Notes: generated by a model from the letters alone, not told the origin. Positions 51,721 through 61,028 are shown, numbered from the stretch's first letter. The stretch: 64,000 nucleotides of DNA from Nonomuraea deserti (GCF_004348685.1 NZ_SMKO01000002.1:62001-126000); one strand, 5' to 3'. Translations and numbers: made by a program.

Positions 51721-51754
51721 GGAGGCTCCTTCGAACGGCTGCGCCAACTCGTGA

Positions 51755-51781
51755 GTTAGTTTGCTGTCCATACCAACAAAC
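51755..51781. promoter_or_regulatory. candidate ROK/XylR-like operator upstream of GH31
   Basis: GTTAGTTTG and AACAAAC half-sites 11 bp apart in an AT-rich patch 35 nt before the GH31 start. They resemble the XylR consensus halves and the site at 21235. Confidence 0.5.
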
Positions 51782-51879
51782 GTCAACGGTCAGCGGCCCC
51801 GGGCACCCCGCGCACGCGGGAGCGCCTCCATGCCGGAGAGCTGGATCGACCCGGGAGCCCGCCCGGATCGCGGGGCCGG

Positions 51880-52707
51880 TCAGCCGCGCAGGAACTCCAG
51901 CAGGTCGCCGTTGAACCGCTCCTTCTGGCCCGGGACGAGGGCGATGCCGTGGGAGCCGCCTTCGTAGACCTTGTACGAGCAGTTCTTAATGATCTGTGAG
52001 GACTTGTCGCCGGCCGCCGCGATCGGCACGATCTGGTCGTCGTCTCCGTGCACGATCAGGGTCGGGATGTCGAACTTCTCGAGGTCCTCGGTGAAGTCGG
52101 TGGCGGAGAACGCGTCCACGCAGAGCACCCCCGCCTGGATGTTCTCGGCCATGCCCATGAGCCAGAAGGCGTCCTTGTTGCCCTGCGTCACCTTGTTGCC
52201 CGGGCGGTTGGCGCCGAAGAAGGCCTCCGCGCTGTCGCGCCAGAACTGCGAGCGCTCGGCGAGGATGCCGGCCTTCAGATCGTCGAACACCTCCTGCGGC
52301 GTCCCCTCGGGGTTGGCGTCGGTCTTGAGCATCAGCGGCGGGATCGCCGACAGCAGCACCGCCTTGCGCAGGCGGGACGTCCCGTGCCTGCCGACGTAAC
52401 GGGCCAGCTCGCCACCGCCCATCGAGTGGGCCACCAGCGTGACGTCGTGGAGGTCGAGCGCGGTGATGAGGTCGTTCAGGTCGTCGGCGAAGGTGTCGAA
52501 GTCGTAGCCGTCCCACGGCTGGCTGGAGCGGCCGTGCCCGCGCCGGTCGTGCGCTATCGCCCGGAAGCCGTTGTCGGCCACCAGCTTCATCTGGTCGTGC
52601 CAGGCGTCGGCGTTGAGCGGCCAGCCGTGCGAGAAGACGACCGGCGGGCCGCTGCCCCAGTCGTAGAAGAAGATCTGCGTGCCGTCGCGCGTGGCTACGT
52701 AGGGCAT
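51880..52707 (-). CDS. alpha/beta hydrolase, non-haem chloroperoxidase-like
   Basis: 275 residues from ATG 52707. A typical arylesterase/cofactor-free haloperoxidase: TQIFFYDWGSGPPVVFSHGWPL, the nucleophile elbow HSMGGGE, acid Asp in HGDDDQIVP and the final His in GGSHGIALVPGQKE. It would hydrolyse small esters or perform perhydrolysis; the physiological substrate is unknown. Single-gene unit. Confidence 0.92.
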   Translation of the reverse strand: MPYVATRDGTQIFFYDWGSGPPVVFSHGWPLNADAWHDQMKLVADNGFRAIAHDRRGHGRSSQPWDGYDFDTFADDLNDLITALDLHDVTLVAHSMGGGELARYVGRHGTSRLRKAVLLSAIPPLMLKTDANPEGTPQEVFDDLKAGILAERSQFWRDSAEAFFGANRPGNKVTQGNKDAFWLMGMAENIQAGVLCVDAFSATDFTEDLEKFDIPTLIVHGDDDQIVPIAAAGDKSSQIIKNCSYKVYEGGSHGIALVPGQKERFNGDLLEFLRG

Positions 52708-52860
52708 GGTGCTCCCCGTCGATGGTCGTGTCGATGGAATGCCGGTGCGCGTGCACCCCGCACACGGGAGCACCTCACCCGCGAACGAGCCATACCGCAG
52801 TTCGCCGTCGGTTAAGGCCAAGGCCGGGTCTACGGGTCTTTGCCGCAGGAAACGGGGGGC

Positions 52861-54258
52861 CTAGATGGCGACGCCGGGCTGCATGAGGCGGCGGGCGGCC
52901 TCGGTGATGGAGCCCGACATCGAGGGGTAGACCGCGAACGTGTGCGCCAGCTGGTCGACGGTGAGCCGCTGCTGCACGGCCACCGACACCGCCAGGATCA
53001 GCTCGGACGCGCCCGGCGCCACCACCACGCCGCCCAGCACGATCGCGGTGTGCGGGCGGCAGAACACCTTGACGAACCCGTCGTTGAAGCCCTGCATCTT
53101 GGCCCGCGCGTTGGTGGCGAGCGGCAGCTTGACCACGTTGGCCTCGACCTCGCCGGCCTCGATCGCCCGCTGCGCGACCCCGACCGCGGCGATCTCCGGG
53201 TCGGTGAAGATGTTGGAGGCCACGGTGGACAACCGCAGCGGCTGCACGGCCTCGCCGAGCGCGTGCCAGACCGCGATGCGCCCCTGCATGGCGGCGACCG
53301 AGGCCAGCATGAGCACGCCCGTGCAGTCGCCGGCGGCGTAGACGCCCGGCGCGGACGTGCGGGAGACCTTGTCGACCTTGACGAAGCCGCCCTCGTCGAG
53401 CTGGACCCCGGCCTCCTCCAGGCCGATGCCGGAGGTGTTGGGCACCATGCCGACGGTCATCAGCGCGTGCGAGCCCTCGGCCGTGCGGCCGTCCTCCAGC
53501 GTCACCACCACGCCGTCGTGGGTGCGCTTGACGGAGGCGGCGCGCGAGCGACCCATGACGTTCATGCCGCGCCGCCGGTAGACCTCTTCGAGCACCTCGG
53601 CGCCGTCGGCGTCCTCGTTGGGCATCATCCGGTCGCGGCTGGAGACCAGCGTGACCTCCGCCCCGAGCGAGCGGTAGGCGCCGGCGAACTCGGCGCCCGT
53701 CACGCCGGAGCCGATCACGATCAGGTGCTCGGGCAGCTCGTCCAGGTCGTAGAGCTGGCGCCAGGTGAGGATGCGCTCGCCGTCGGGCTCGGCGCCCGGC
53801 AACACGCGCGGGGTCGCGCCGGTGGCCACGAGCACGACGTCGGCCCTGATCGTACGGTCGCCCGCGCGCACCACCTGCGGGTCGACCAGCCGCCCGCGCG
53901 CCTTGATGATCTCGACGCCCTCGGCCTCCACCCGCGTGGCGATGTCGGCGGACTGTGCCTGGGCCAGCTCCTTGACGCGCTGGTTGACCAGCGGCAGGTC
54001 GACGCCGACCGCGCCCGCGTCGCCGTCGGGACCGCCGGAGAACGACACCCCCAGCGAAGGGGCGTCGAGGAGGGCCTGCTTGCGGACGGAGGTCGCGATC
54101 AGCGTCTTGGACGGCACGCAGTCGGTCAGCACGCACGCTCCGCCCGGACCGTCCTGCTCGACCAGGGTGACCTGCGCGTCTAGCTGCGCGGCCACGAGTG
54201 CTGCTTCGTAGCCGCCTGGTCCGCCACCGATGATCGCGATCCTCGTCACATCCCCCAT
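52861..54258 (-). CDS. lpdA: FAD-dependent pyridine nucleotide-disulfide oxidoreductase, LpdA-like quinone reductase
   Basis: 465 residues from ATG 54258; GTG 54249 is an alternative common in this family. The FAD motif IIGGGPGGYEAALVAAQ is followed by the Cys pair in GGACVLTDCVPSK, NAD motif VIGSGVTGAEFAGAYRSLG and FAD-closing GVYAAGDC. The C-terminal dimerisation domain ends in LAHTFAVYPSMSGSITEAARR. The pattern matches mycobacterial LpdA (an NAD(P)H-quinone reductase type) rather than the lipoamide dehydrogenase of keto-acid complexes, because the C-terminal catalytic HPHPTxSE motif is altered to YPSMSGS. Confidence 0.9.
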   Translation of the reverse strand: MGDVTRIAIIGGGPGGYEAALVAAQLDAQVTLVEQDGPGGACVLTDCVPSKTLIATSVRKQALLDAPSLGVSFSGGPDGDAGAVGVDLPLVNQRVKELAQAQSADIATRVEAEGVEIIKARGRLVDPQVVRAGDRTIRADVVLVATGATPRVLPGAEPDGERILTWRQLYDLDELPEHLIVIGSGVTGAEFAGAYRSLGAEVTLVSSRDRMMPNEDADGAEVLEEVYRRRGMNVMGRSRAASVKRTHDGVVVTLEDGRTAEGSHALMTVGMVPNTSGIGLEEAGVQLDEGGFVKVDKVSRTSAPGVYAAGDCTGVLMLASVAAMQGRIAVWHALGEAVQPLRLSTVASNIFTDPEIAAVGVAQRAIEAGEVEANVVKLPLATNARAKMQGFNDGFVKVFCRPHTAIVLGGVVVAPGASELILAVSVAVQQRLTVDQLAHTFAVYPSMSGSITEAARRLMQPGVAI

Positions 54259-54391
54259 TGTCCCGTACGCGGTGGGGCAGGCGGCAACCGGGCCACGCCA
54301 CCCGATCCGGATGGATCGACTCCGGCGGGCGGCGTGGCAGGATGGCGCGGTAGCTGGATGACGAAGCAGCACCCGGCGAGAGGGGTGGATC

Positions 54392-54883
54392 GTGGCGTGG
54401 CTTTCGAATCCTTCGGGCAAGTCCAATGACCTCAGGCTCTATGCCGCCTACGGCACCAACATGGACCCGGAGCAGATGGCCATGCGCGCCCCCCACTCCC
54501 CCATCTGGGGGGTCGGCTGGCTGCCCGGCTGGCGCCTGACGTTCGGCGGGATGGACCTCGCCTGGGAGGGCGCCGTCGCCACGATCGTCGAAGACCCCGA
54601 CGAGCACGTGTTCGTCGTGCTCTACGACGTGCCCGAGTGGGAGGAGACCTCCCTCGACCAGTGGGAGGGCGCGGTCCGCGGGCGCTACCACAAGGTGCGG
54701 CTGCGGGTGCAGACCCTCGAGGGCGAGGTCGTGGCCTGGTTCTACGTGCTCGACGGCTACGAGGGCGGCCTGCCCTCGGCCCGCTACCTCGGCAGCCTGG
54801 CCGAGGCGGCCGAGCGGGCGGGCGCCCCCGACGACTACGTCAAGGAGTTGCGGGAGCGCCCCTGCACCTCGGTCGGCGGTTAG
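54392..54883 (+). CDS. gamma-glutamylcyclotransferase-fold protein
   Basis: 163 residues from GTG 54392 with GAGAGGGG upstream. YAAYGTNMDPEQM is the GGCT-fold signature loop, and the catalytic-type Glu lies in the following acidic strand (YDVPEWEETSLDQWEG). It may act in glutathione-like or gamma-glutamyl compound breakdown. Divergent from lpdA; tail-to-tail with the MFS gene (4-bp overlap). Confidence 0.88.
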   Translation: MAWLSNPSGKSNDLRLYAAYGTNMDPEQMAMRAPHSPIWGVGWLPGWRLTFGGMDLAWEGAVATIVEDPDEHVFVVLYDVPEWEETSLDQWEGAVRGRYHKVRLRVQTLEGEVVAWFYVLDGYEGGLPSARYLGSLAEAAERAGAPDDYVKELRERPCTSVGG

Positions 54884-56184
54884 CGCAGCGGCTGGTCCTT
54901 GGTCTCCGGCAGCACGAAGATGTAGACCAGCGTCGAGATCAGCGCCAGCCCCGACATGTACCACGGGAAGAGCCCCGGGTTGCCCATCTCCTGCATCGCG
55001 GTGCCGATCAGCGGGGCGGTGCCGCCGAAGAGCGCCACGGTCAGCGAGTAGGGGAAGCCCGCGCCGGCCGCCCGCACCCTGGTCGGGAAGAGCTCCGAGT
55101 TCACCGCGGCCGAGATCGAGGTGAAGCCGCCCAGGAAGACCATGCCGACGAGCTGCACGGTCAGCAGGCTGCCGTACGCGTCGGTCAGCAGGCCCAGCAG
55201 CGGCACGGGCAGCAGGACGAACCCGAGCCCGAAGGCGATCAGCATCGGCTTGCGCCCGATCCGGTCCGACAGCATGCCGAGCAGCGGCTGCAGGATCATG
55301 AAGAAGACCAGCGAGATCGTGCCGATCTGGAGCGAGTCGGCCTTGTCGAAGTCCACGGTGATCTGCGCGTACGTCGGCAGGAACGTGGTCCAGGTGTAGT
55401 AGGCGACGGTGCCGGCGATCGTGATGCCCACGATGGTGGCGGCCGACCTCGGGTGGAGCCTGAGGAACTCGAACATCTTCTGCCGTTCGGCCCTGCCCTG
55501 CCGGACCTCCTCCGCCACGGCCGAGGTCTCGTCGGCGCCCTTGCGGATCCACAGGCCCACGAGGCTGAGCACGGCCCCCACGAAGAACGGGATGCGCCAG
55601 CCCCACGCGTCCATGTCGGCCTGGACCAGCATGGTGGCCAGCACGGCCGCGAGCCCCGAGGCCAGCAACTGGCCGATGGTGGTGCTGACGTACTGGAAGC
55701 TCGAGAACAGGCCGCGGCGGCCGGGAGGGGCCGACTCCACGAGGAACGTGGTCGCGGCGGCGAACTCCCCGCCCACCGACAGGCCCTGGATGAGCCTGGC
55801 CACGACCAGGATGATCGGCGCCAGCACGCCGACGGCCGCATAGGTGGGGGTCAGGCCCACGAGCAGCGAGCCCACGCCCATCAGCACGATGGTGCCCGTC
55901 ATCGCGACCTTGCGGCCGTACCTGTCGGCGAACGCGCCGACCAGCAGGCCGCCCAGCGGGCGCATGAAGAACCCGACGGCGAACACCGCGAACGAGCTCA
56001 GCAGCGGGACCAGACTGTTGCCCGCGCTCTCGGGGAAGATCTGGCTGGAGAAGTAGATCGCGAGGAAGCTGTAGGCGTACCAGTCGTACCACTCGACGAC
56101 GTTGCCGATGCTGGCTGCCGTGAGCTGGCGAAGGCGGCTCTTGGGGATGCCGAGTGGTGACTGCGTGGTGGGGGAGGTCGCCAC
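54880..56184 (-). CDS. MFS transporter, metabolite:H+ symporter (MHS/ProP) type
   Basis: 434 residues from GTG 56184, with AAAGGAG 6 nt upstream. Twelve membrane helices. IGNVVEWYDWYAYSFLAIYFS at helix 1 and FADRYGRKVAM after helix 2 are hallmarks of MHS proton symporters for dicarboxylates, betaines or shikimate-like acids. A second such loop is SDRIGRKPML. Divergent from the Lrp/AsnC regulator, which probably controls it. Confidence 0.93.
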   Translation of the reverse strand: MATSPTTQSPLGIPKSRLRQLTAASIGNVVEWYDWYAYSFLAIYFSSQIFPESAGNSLVPLLSSFAVFAVGFFMRPLGGLLVGAFADRYGRKVAMTGTIVLMGVGSLLVGLTPTYAAVGVLAPIILVVARLIQGLSVGGEFAAATTFLVESAPPGRRGLFSSFQYVSTTIGQLLASGLAAVLATMLVQADMDAWGWRIPFFVGAVLSLVGLWIRKGADETSAVAEEVRQGRAERQKMFEFLRLHPRSAATIVGITIAGTVAYYTWTTFLPTYAQITVDFDKADSLQIGTISLVFFMILQPLLGMLSDRIGRKPMLIAFGLGFVLLPVPLLGLLTDAYGSLLTVQLVGMVFLGGFTSISAAVNSELFPTRVRAAGAGFPYSLTVALFGGTAPLIGTAMQEMGNPGLFPWYMSGLALISTLVYIFVLPETKDQPLR

Positions 56185-56294
56185 GGATGGCTCCTTTGCT
56201 GACAAGTGCGGTGATGGCCTACTGTGCATGGGACGACCGAAACAGTCAATTATCTGGGAATTTATTTACATACCCGACAATGAGATGGTTGTAG
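56185..56294. promoter_or_regulatory. AT-rich divergent promoter region
   Basis: 110 bp between the MFS and Lrp/AsnC genes. The segment at about 56245-56285 is markedly AT-rich for this genome and is the likely site of both promoters and the regulator operator. No exact palindrome found. Confidence 0.5.
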
Positions 56295-57287
56295 GTGGAT
56301 GTTCTCGACCGGCGCCTGGTCGCCGCGTTGCAAGTCAGCCCCCGCGCCTCGTGGGGCGAGCTCGGCAGGGCCGTGGGCGAGCACGAACGCACCGTCGCCC
56401 GGCGGCTCCAGCGGCTCATCGCCGAGGGGATCGTCCGGGTCACGGCCATCTACGACGACCTGCGCACCGGGCACGGCCGCCCCGTCCACCTGCACGTCCA
56501 GGTGCGTCCCGGCACCGCGGGCAAGGTCGCGCAGGCACTGGCCGACCGGCCTGACACGCGCTCGGTCTACTCGCTGACCGGCGCCGCCGACCTCGGCAGC
56601 GAGCTGGTCTCCCCCTCCCGCGAGGACCTGCACCACATCGTCTCCGCGCAGATCAGCGACATCGACGGCGTCGTGCAGACGCAGACCCAGGTCGTCCTCC
56701 ACACGTTCACGACCGTCGCGGAATGGCACGCGCCCTACCTCACCGAGCAGGAGGTGGCCGAGCTCCGGCCCCCGCCGCCGCCGGATTGCCTGCCCGACGA
56801 GGACGGACTGTCGCCGCTGGAGGAGGAGATCGCCCAGCTGCTCACCCACGACGGCAGGATCGCCTTCACCGCGGTCGCCGAGCGGCTCGACATCTCCGTG
56901 CCGACCGCCCGCCGGCGCGTCACCTCGCTGCTCGAACGGCGGCTGCTGCTGCCGCGGGCGGAGGTCGAGCCCGCACTGCTCGGCCTGGAGGTCGAGGCCA
57001 TGCTCTGGCTGAAGGTCCGCCCGCACGGGCTCGACCTGGTGGGCCGGCGGCTGGCCGCGCACCAGGACGTACGCTACTGCGCCGCCACCACAGGCACCCA
57101 TTCCCTCATCGTGCAGGTGGTGGCGGCCCACGAGGCCGACCTCTACCGTTTCCTGACCGGCGTCGTCGGCCGGCACGACGAGATCACCGACATCGACCTC
57201 ACCCTCATCACCCGCGCGCACAAGCGCGGCCACCTGCTCAAGTCCGGACTGCTCACGCTGGATCACCGTTGGGAGAAAACGCCATGA
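56295..57287 (+). CDS. Lrp/AsnC family regulator with two HTH-ligand units
   Basis: 330 residues from GTG 56295. The first HTH (LDRRLVAALQVSPRASWGELGRAVGEHERTVARRLQRL) and the second (LSPLEEEIAQLLTHDGRIAFTAVAERLDISVPTARRRVTSL) are each followed by a RAM-like beta-alpha-beta domain. The protein is thus a tandem duplication of the usual Lrp unit of about 150 residues. It overlaps the M20 peptidase start (ATGA) and is divergent from the MFS gene. I infer that it controls uptake and hydrolysis of an amino acid-derived compound. Confidence 0.9.
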   Translation: MDVLDRRLVAALQVSPRASWGELGRAVGEHERTVARRLQRLIAEGIVRVTAIYDDLRTGHGRPVHLHVQVRPGTAGKVAQALADRPDTRSVYSLTGAADLGSELVSPSREDLHHIVSAQISDIDGVVQTQTQVVLHTFTTVAEWHAPYLTEQEVAELRPPPPPDCLPDEDGLSPLEEEIAQLLTHDGRIAFTAVAERLDISVPTARRRVTSLLERRLLLPRAEVEPALLGLEVEAMLWLKVRPHGLDLVGRRLAAHQDVRYCAATTGTHSLIVQVVAAHEADLYRFLTGVVGRHDEITDIDLTLITRAHKRGHLLKSGLLTLDHRWEKTP

Positions 57288-58588
57288 CACCTGCCGAGAA
57301 GGAAGTCGCCGACCTCTGCGTGGAGCTGATCCGCGTCGACAGCAGCAACTACGGGGACGGCAGCGGGCCCGGCGAGCGCGCCGCGGCCGAGGTCGTCATG
57401 GCCAGGCTGGCCGAGGTCGGGCTCGAGTCCACGTACGTCGAGAGCGAGCCGAACCGCGGCAACGTCGTCACCCGCGTCGAGGGCACCGACCCGTCCCTGC
57501 CCGCCCTGCTCGTCCACGGCCACCTGGACGTCGTGCCCGCCAACGCCGCCGACTGGTCGGTCGACCCGTTCGCGGGCGAGGTGCGCGACGGCTACATCTG
57601 GGGCCGCGGCGCGGTCGACATGAAGGACATGGACGCGATGATGCTGGCGGTGCTGCGCCAGATGAAGCGCGAAGGGCGCAGGCCGCGCCGCGACATCGTC
57701 TTCGCCTGGCTGGCCGACGAGGAGGCCGGCGGCGTCTACGGCGCCAAATACCTCACGGCCAACAACCCCGAGCTCTTCGAAGGGGTCACCGAGTCGATCA
57801 GCGAGGTCGGCGGCTATTCCCTGGAGGTCGACCCGTCGCTGCGGCTCTACCTCATCGAGACCGCCCAGAAGGGCCTGGCCTGGATGAGGCTGACCGCCGA
57901 CGGCACCGCGGGCCACGGCTCCATGCTCAACGACGACAACGCCGTCACCGAGATCGCCAGGGCGGTCGCCAGGATCGGCGAGCATGACTGGCCGCTCACC
58001 TACACGCCCACGGTCCGCCGGTTCCTCACCGAGGTCGCCGACGCCTACGGCATGCCGTTCGACGAGAACGACCCGCAGCCGATCCTGGACAGGATCGGGC
58101 CGCTGGTGCGCTTCGTCGGGGCGACGCTGCGGCACACCACCAACCCCACCCAGCTCGACGCCGGCTACAAGTCGAACGTGATCCCCGGCCAGGCCACGGC
58201 CGTGGTCGACGGGCGGTTCCTGCCGGGGTTCGAGGAGGAGTTCTTCAAGACCGTCGACTCGCTGCTCGGGCCCAAGGTGCGGCGCGACTTCGTGCACCAC
58301 GACATCGCGCTGGAGACCTCGTTCGACGGCGCGCTGGTCGAGTCGATGATCGCGGCGCTGAAGGCCGAGGACCCGGCGGCGCGGGCGATCCCGTACTGCA
58401 TGTCGGGCGGCACCGACAACAAGACCTTCTTCGCCGACCTGGGCGTGCGCGGCTTCGGGTTCGTGCCGCTGCGGCTGCCGGCGGACATGGACTTCGCGTC
58501 GATGTTCCACGGCGTGGACGAGCGGGTGCCGGTGGACGCGCTGCACTTCGGCGTGCGAGTTCTGGACAGGTTCCTCCTAAACTACTGA
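57284..58588 (+). CDS. M20 family metallopeptidase
   Basis: 434 residues from ATG 57284, overlapping the regulator stop. Metal-site motifs are HGHLDVVP, GRGAVDMKDM and LADEEAGG, with a late His in FHGVDERVPVDAL. The dimerisation insert is present (SNVIPGQATAVVDGRFLPG). Members cleave dipeptides, N-acyl amino acids or related amides with two zinc ions. Linked with the Lrp-type regulator and the MHS symporter, it may act on a compound taken up by that carrier. Confidence 0.92.
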   Translation: MTPAEKEVADLCVELIRVDSSNYGDGSGPGERAAAEVVMARLAEVGLESTYVESEPNRGNVVTRVEGTDPSLPALLVHGHLDVVPANAADWSVDPFAGEVRDGYIWGRGAVDMKDMDAMMLAVLRQMKREGRRPRRDIVFAWLADEEAGGVYGAKYLTANNPELFEGVTESISEVGGYSLEVDPSLRLYLIETAQKGLAWMRLTADGTAGHGSMLNDDNAVTEIARAVARIGEHDWPLTYTPTVRRFLTEVADAYGMPFDENDPQPILDRIGPLVRFVGATLRHTTNPTQLDAGYKSNVIPGQATAVVDGRFLPGFEEEFFKTVDSLLGPKVRRDFVHHDIALETSFDGALVESMIAALKAEDPAARAIPYCMSGGTDNKTFFADLGVRGFGFVPLRLPADMDFASMFHGVDERVPVDALHFGVRVLDRFLLNY

Positions 58589-58591
58589 AAC

Positions 58592-59395
58592 GTGAGTGAA
58601 GATCCGTACACCCTGGCAGGCGAGGCCGCCACGGCGCTTCGCGCCACCACCGGTTTCGACACCTTCGACGTGGCGCTCGTCATGGGGTCGGGGTGGGTGC
58701 CCGCCGCCGACGCGATCGGCGAGACGGTGAGCGAGATCCCGTTCACCGGCCTGCCGGGGTTCCGCGCCCCCGCCGTGGCGGGGCACGGAGGCAGGATCCG
58801 CGTCGTCCGCACCTCCGAGGGGCGGCACGCGCTGGTGTTCCTCGGACGCACGCACCTCTACGAAGGGCTCGGAGTCGACGCGGTGGTCCACGGCGTGCGC
58901 ACGGCGGCCGCCGCCGGGGTCCGCACGCTCGTGCTGACCAACGCGGCCGGCGGCCTGCGCCCGGAGACGCAGAACGTCGGCGACCCCGTCCTGATCAGCG
59001 ACCACATCAACCTGACCGGGGCCAACCCGATCACCGGCACCACGTTCCTCGACCTCACCGAGGTCTACTCCCGCCGCCTGCGCGCGCTGGCCCGCGAGAT
59101 CGACCCGACGCTGGCCGAAGGCGTCTACGTCGCCTTCCGCGGGCCCACGTACGAGACACCCGCCGAGATCCGCATGCTCCGCACCCTGGGCGGCGACATG
59201 ATCGGCATGTCCACCGTGCTGGAGGCCGTCGCCGCCCGCGAGGCCGATCTGGAGGTGCTCGGCATCTCCCTGGTCACCAACCCGGGGGCGGGCCTGTCCG
59301 GCGAGCCGCTCGACCACGAGGAGGTCCTGGAGGTCGGCCGGTCCACGGCGGCCCGCATGGGCGTGCTGCTTGCCAAGGTGGTGGACCGGCTTTGA
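58592..59395 (+). CDS. punA: purine nucleoside phosphorylase
   Basis: 267 residues from GTG 58592, 3 bp after the peptidase stop. Trimeric PNP motifs are LVMGSGWVP (phosphate loop), FLGRTHLYEG, VLTNAAGGLRPE, GPTYETPAEIRMLRTLGGDMIGMSTVLEA and the base-binding region SLVTNPGAG. It converts inosine or guanosine with phosphate to base and ribose-1-phosphate. The next gene, a phosphosugar mutase overlapping by 4 bp, can turn that product into ribose-5-phosphate. Confidence 0.95.
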   Translation: MSEDPYTLAGEAATALRATTGFDTFDVALVMGSGWVPAADAIGETVSEIPFTGLPGFRAPAVAGHGGRIRVVRTSEGRHALVFLGRTHLYEGLGVDAVVHGVRTAAAAGVRTLVLTNAAGGLRPETQNVGDPVLISDHINLTGANPITGTTFLDLTEVYSRRLRALAREIDPTLAEGVYVAFRGPTYETPAEIRMLRTLGGDMIGMSTVLEAVAAREADLEVLGISLVTNPGAGLSGEPLDHEEVLEVGRSTAARMGVLLAKVVDRL

Positions 59396-61020
59396 GCGTG
59401 CTGCGGGAGGCGCGCGAGTGGCTGTCCCAGGACCCCGACCCCGACACCCGCGCCGAGCTCTCCCCCCTGGTCGAGCGGGAAGACCTCGCCGCGCTCGAAG
59501 AACGTTTCCGCGCCAGACTGGAGTTCGGCACGGCGGGCCTGCGCGGCGAGCTCGGCGCCGGCCCCAACCGGATGAACCGCGTCACCGTCATGCGCGCCGC
59601 CGCCGGCCTGGCCGCGGTGCTCGGGCCCGGCAAGCACGTGGTCATCGGCTACGACGCGCGGCACAAATCCGACGTGTTCGCCCGCGACACGGCCGCCGTG
59701 CTGACGGGCGCCGGGGTGCACGCCTCGATCCTGCCCGGCCCGCTGCCCACGCCCGTGCTGGCCTTCGCCGTACGCCGGCTCGGAGCGGACGCGGGCGTGG
59801 CGGTCACCGCCAGTCACAACCCGCCCCGCGACAGCGGCTACAAGGTCTTCTGGGACGACGGCTCCCAGATCGCGCCGCCGATCGACCGTGAGATCTCGGC
59901 CGCCATCGACGCCGTCGGCCGCGTCGACCAGCTGCTGATCGACGGCCCCGGCACGCTGACGGAGCTGGGCGAGGGCATCGTCGACGACTACATCGCCGCC
60001 GTGACGTCGCTCCCGCTGGGCGACGCCCGCGACCTGAGGGTGGCCTACACGCCGCTGCACGGGGTGGGCGCCGCCACGCTGACGGGCGCGTTCCTGGCCG
60101 CCGGGTTCCCGTCGCCGCTGGCGGTCGAGGAGCAGCGCGCCCCCGACCCCGGCTTCCCCACGGTGCCCTTCCCCAACCCGGAGGAGCCGGGCGCGATGGA
60201 CCTGGCCGTGGCGCTGGCCGCCAAGGTAGGCGCGGACCTGGTCGTGGCCAACGACCCCGACGCCGACCGGTGCGCGGTGGGGGTGCCGCTGCCCGGCGGC
60301 GGCTGCCGCATGCTGACCGGCGACGAGGTCGGTGGCCTGCTGGCCGAGCACGTCATCGCGCACACCACCGGTGACCGGATGGTGGCCACCACCATCGTCT
60401 CCTCGACGCTGCTCGGCAAGATCGCGCGGGCGCACGGCGTGCGCTACGGCGAGACGCTGACCGGCTTCAAATGGATCACCAAGGCGGGGCCGGGGCTGGT
60501 CTTCGGCTACGAGGAGGCCATCGGCTACTGCGTCGGCACCGACGCCGGCCTCCCGGTCCGGGACAAAGACGGCATCGGTGCGGCCCTGGTGGTGGCGGGC
60601 ATCGCGGCGGCCGCCAAGCGCGCCGGGCGTACGCTGCTGGACCTGCTCGACGACCAGGCCCGGCGCCACGAGCTGCACGCCACGGAACAACTCTCCTTCC
60701 GGGTGTCCGACCTTTCGCTGATCGCCGGCGCCATGTCGCGGCTGCGCGCGGCCCCGCCCGCGATCCTCGGAGGGCGCGCGGTGCTGCGGGCGGACGACCT
60801 GGCCAGGGGTGACGGCGGCCTGCCGCCCACCGACGGGCTGCGCTACGCGCTGGCGGGGGGCGCCCGCGTGGTGGTGCGCCCCTCGGGCACGGAGCCCAAG
60901 CTCAAGTGCTACCTGGAGGTGGTCGTGCCGGTGGCGGGCGAGGTCACCGAGGCACGGGCCGGGGCGGCCCGCGAGCTCGACCTCCTCAAGAGAGAACTCG
61001 CCGCCCTGCTCGACCTCTGA
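59392..61020 (+). CDS. alpha-D-phosphohexomutase family phospho-sugar mutase
   Basis: 542 residues from TTG 59392, overlapping the PNP stop (TTGA); GTG 59398 is an alternative. The phosphoserine loop TASHNPP, metal loop DPDADR, sugar loop GEEAIGY-like FGYEEAIGY and phosphate loop RPSGTEPKLKCY are all present. FGTAGLRGELGAGPNRMNR marks the PGM2/PMM-type group, which often acts as phosphopentomutase or phosphoglucomutase. Coupling with purine nucleoside phosphorylase supports the phosphopentomutase role. Confidence 0.94.
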   Translation: MSVLREAREWLSQDPDPDTRAELSPLVEREDLAALEERFRARLEFGTAGLRGELGAGPNRMNRVTVMRAAAGLAAVLGPGKHVVIGYDARHKSDVFARDTAAVLTGAGVHASILPGPLPTPVLAFAVRRLGADAGVAVTASHNPPRDSGYKVFWDDGSQIAPPIDREISAAIDAVGRVDQLLIDGPGTLTELGEGIVDDYIAAVTSLPLGDARDLRVAYTPLHGVGAATLTGAFLAAGFPSPLAVEEQRAPDPGFPTVPFPNPEEPGAMDLAVALAAKVGADLVVANDPDADRCAVGVPLPGGGCRMLTGDEVGGLLAEHVIAHTTGDRMVATTIVSSTLLGKIARAHGVRYGETLTGFKWITKAGPGLVFGYEEAIGYCVGTDAGLPVRDKDGIGAALVVAGIAAAAKRAGRTLLDLLDDQARRHELHATEQLSFRVSDLSLIAGAMSRLRAAPPAILGGRAVLRADDLARGDGGLPPTDGLRYALAGGARVVVRPSGTEPKLKCYLEVVVPVAGEVTEARAGAARELDLLKRELAALLDL

Positions 61021-61028
61021 CGATCGTT

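Noticed and set aside
52775-56092. 1,105-codon minus-strand frame spanning lpdA, the GGCT-like and MFS genes
   Set aside because: Out-of-frame shadow; each segment has a well supported gene in another frame.
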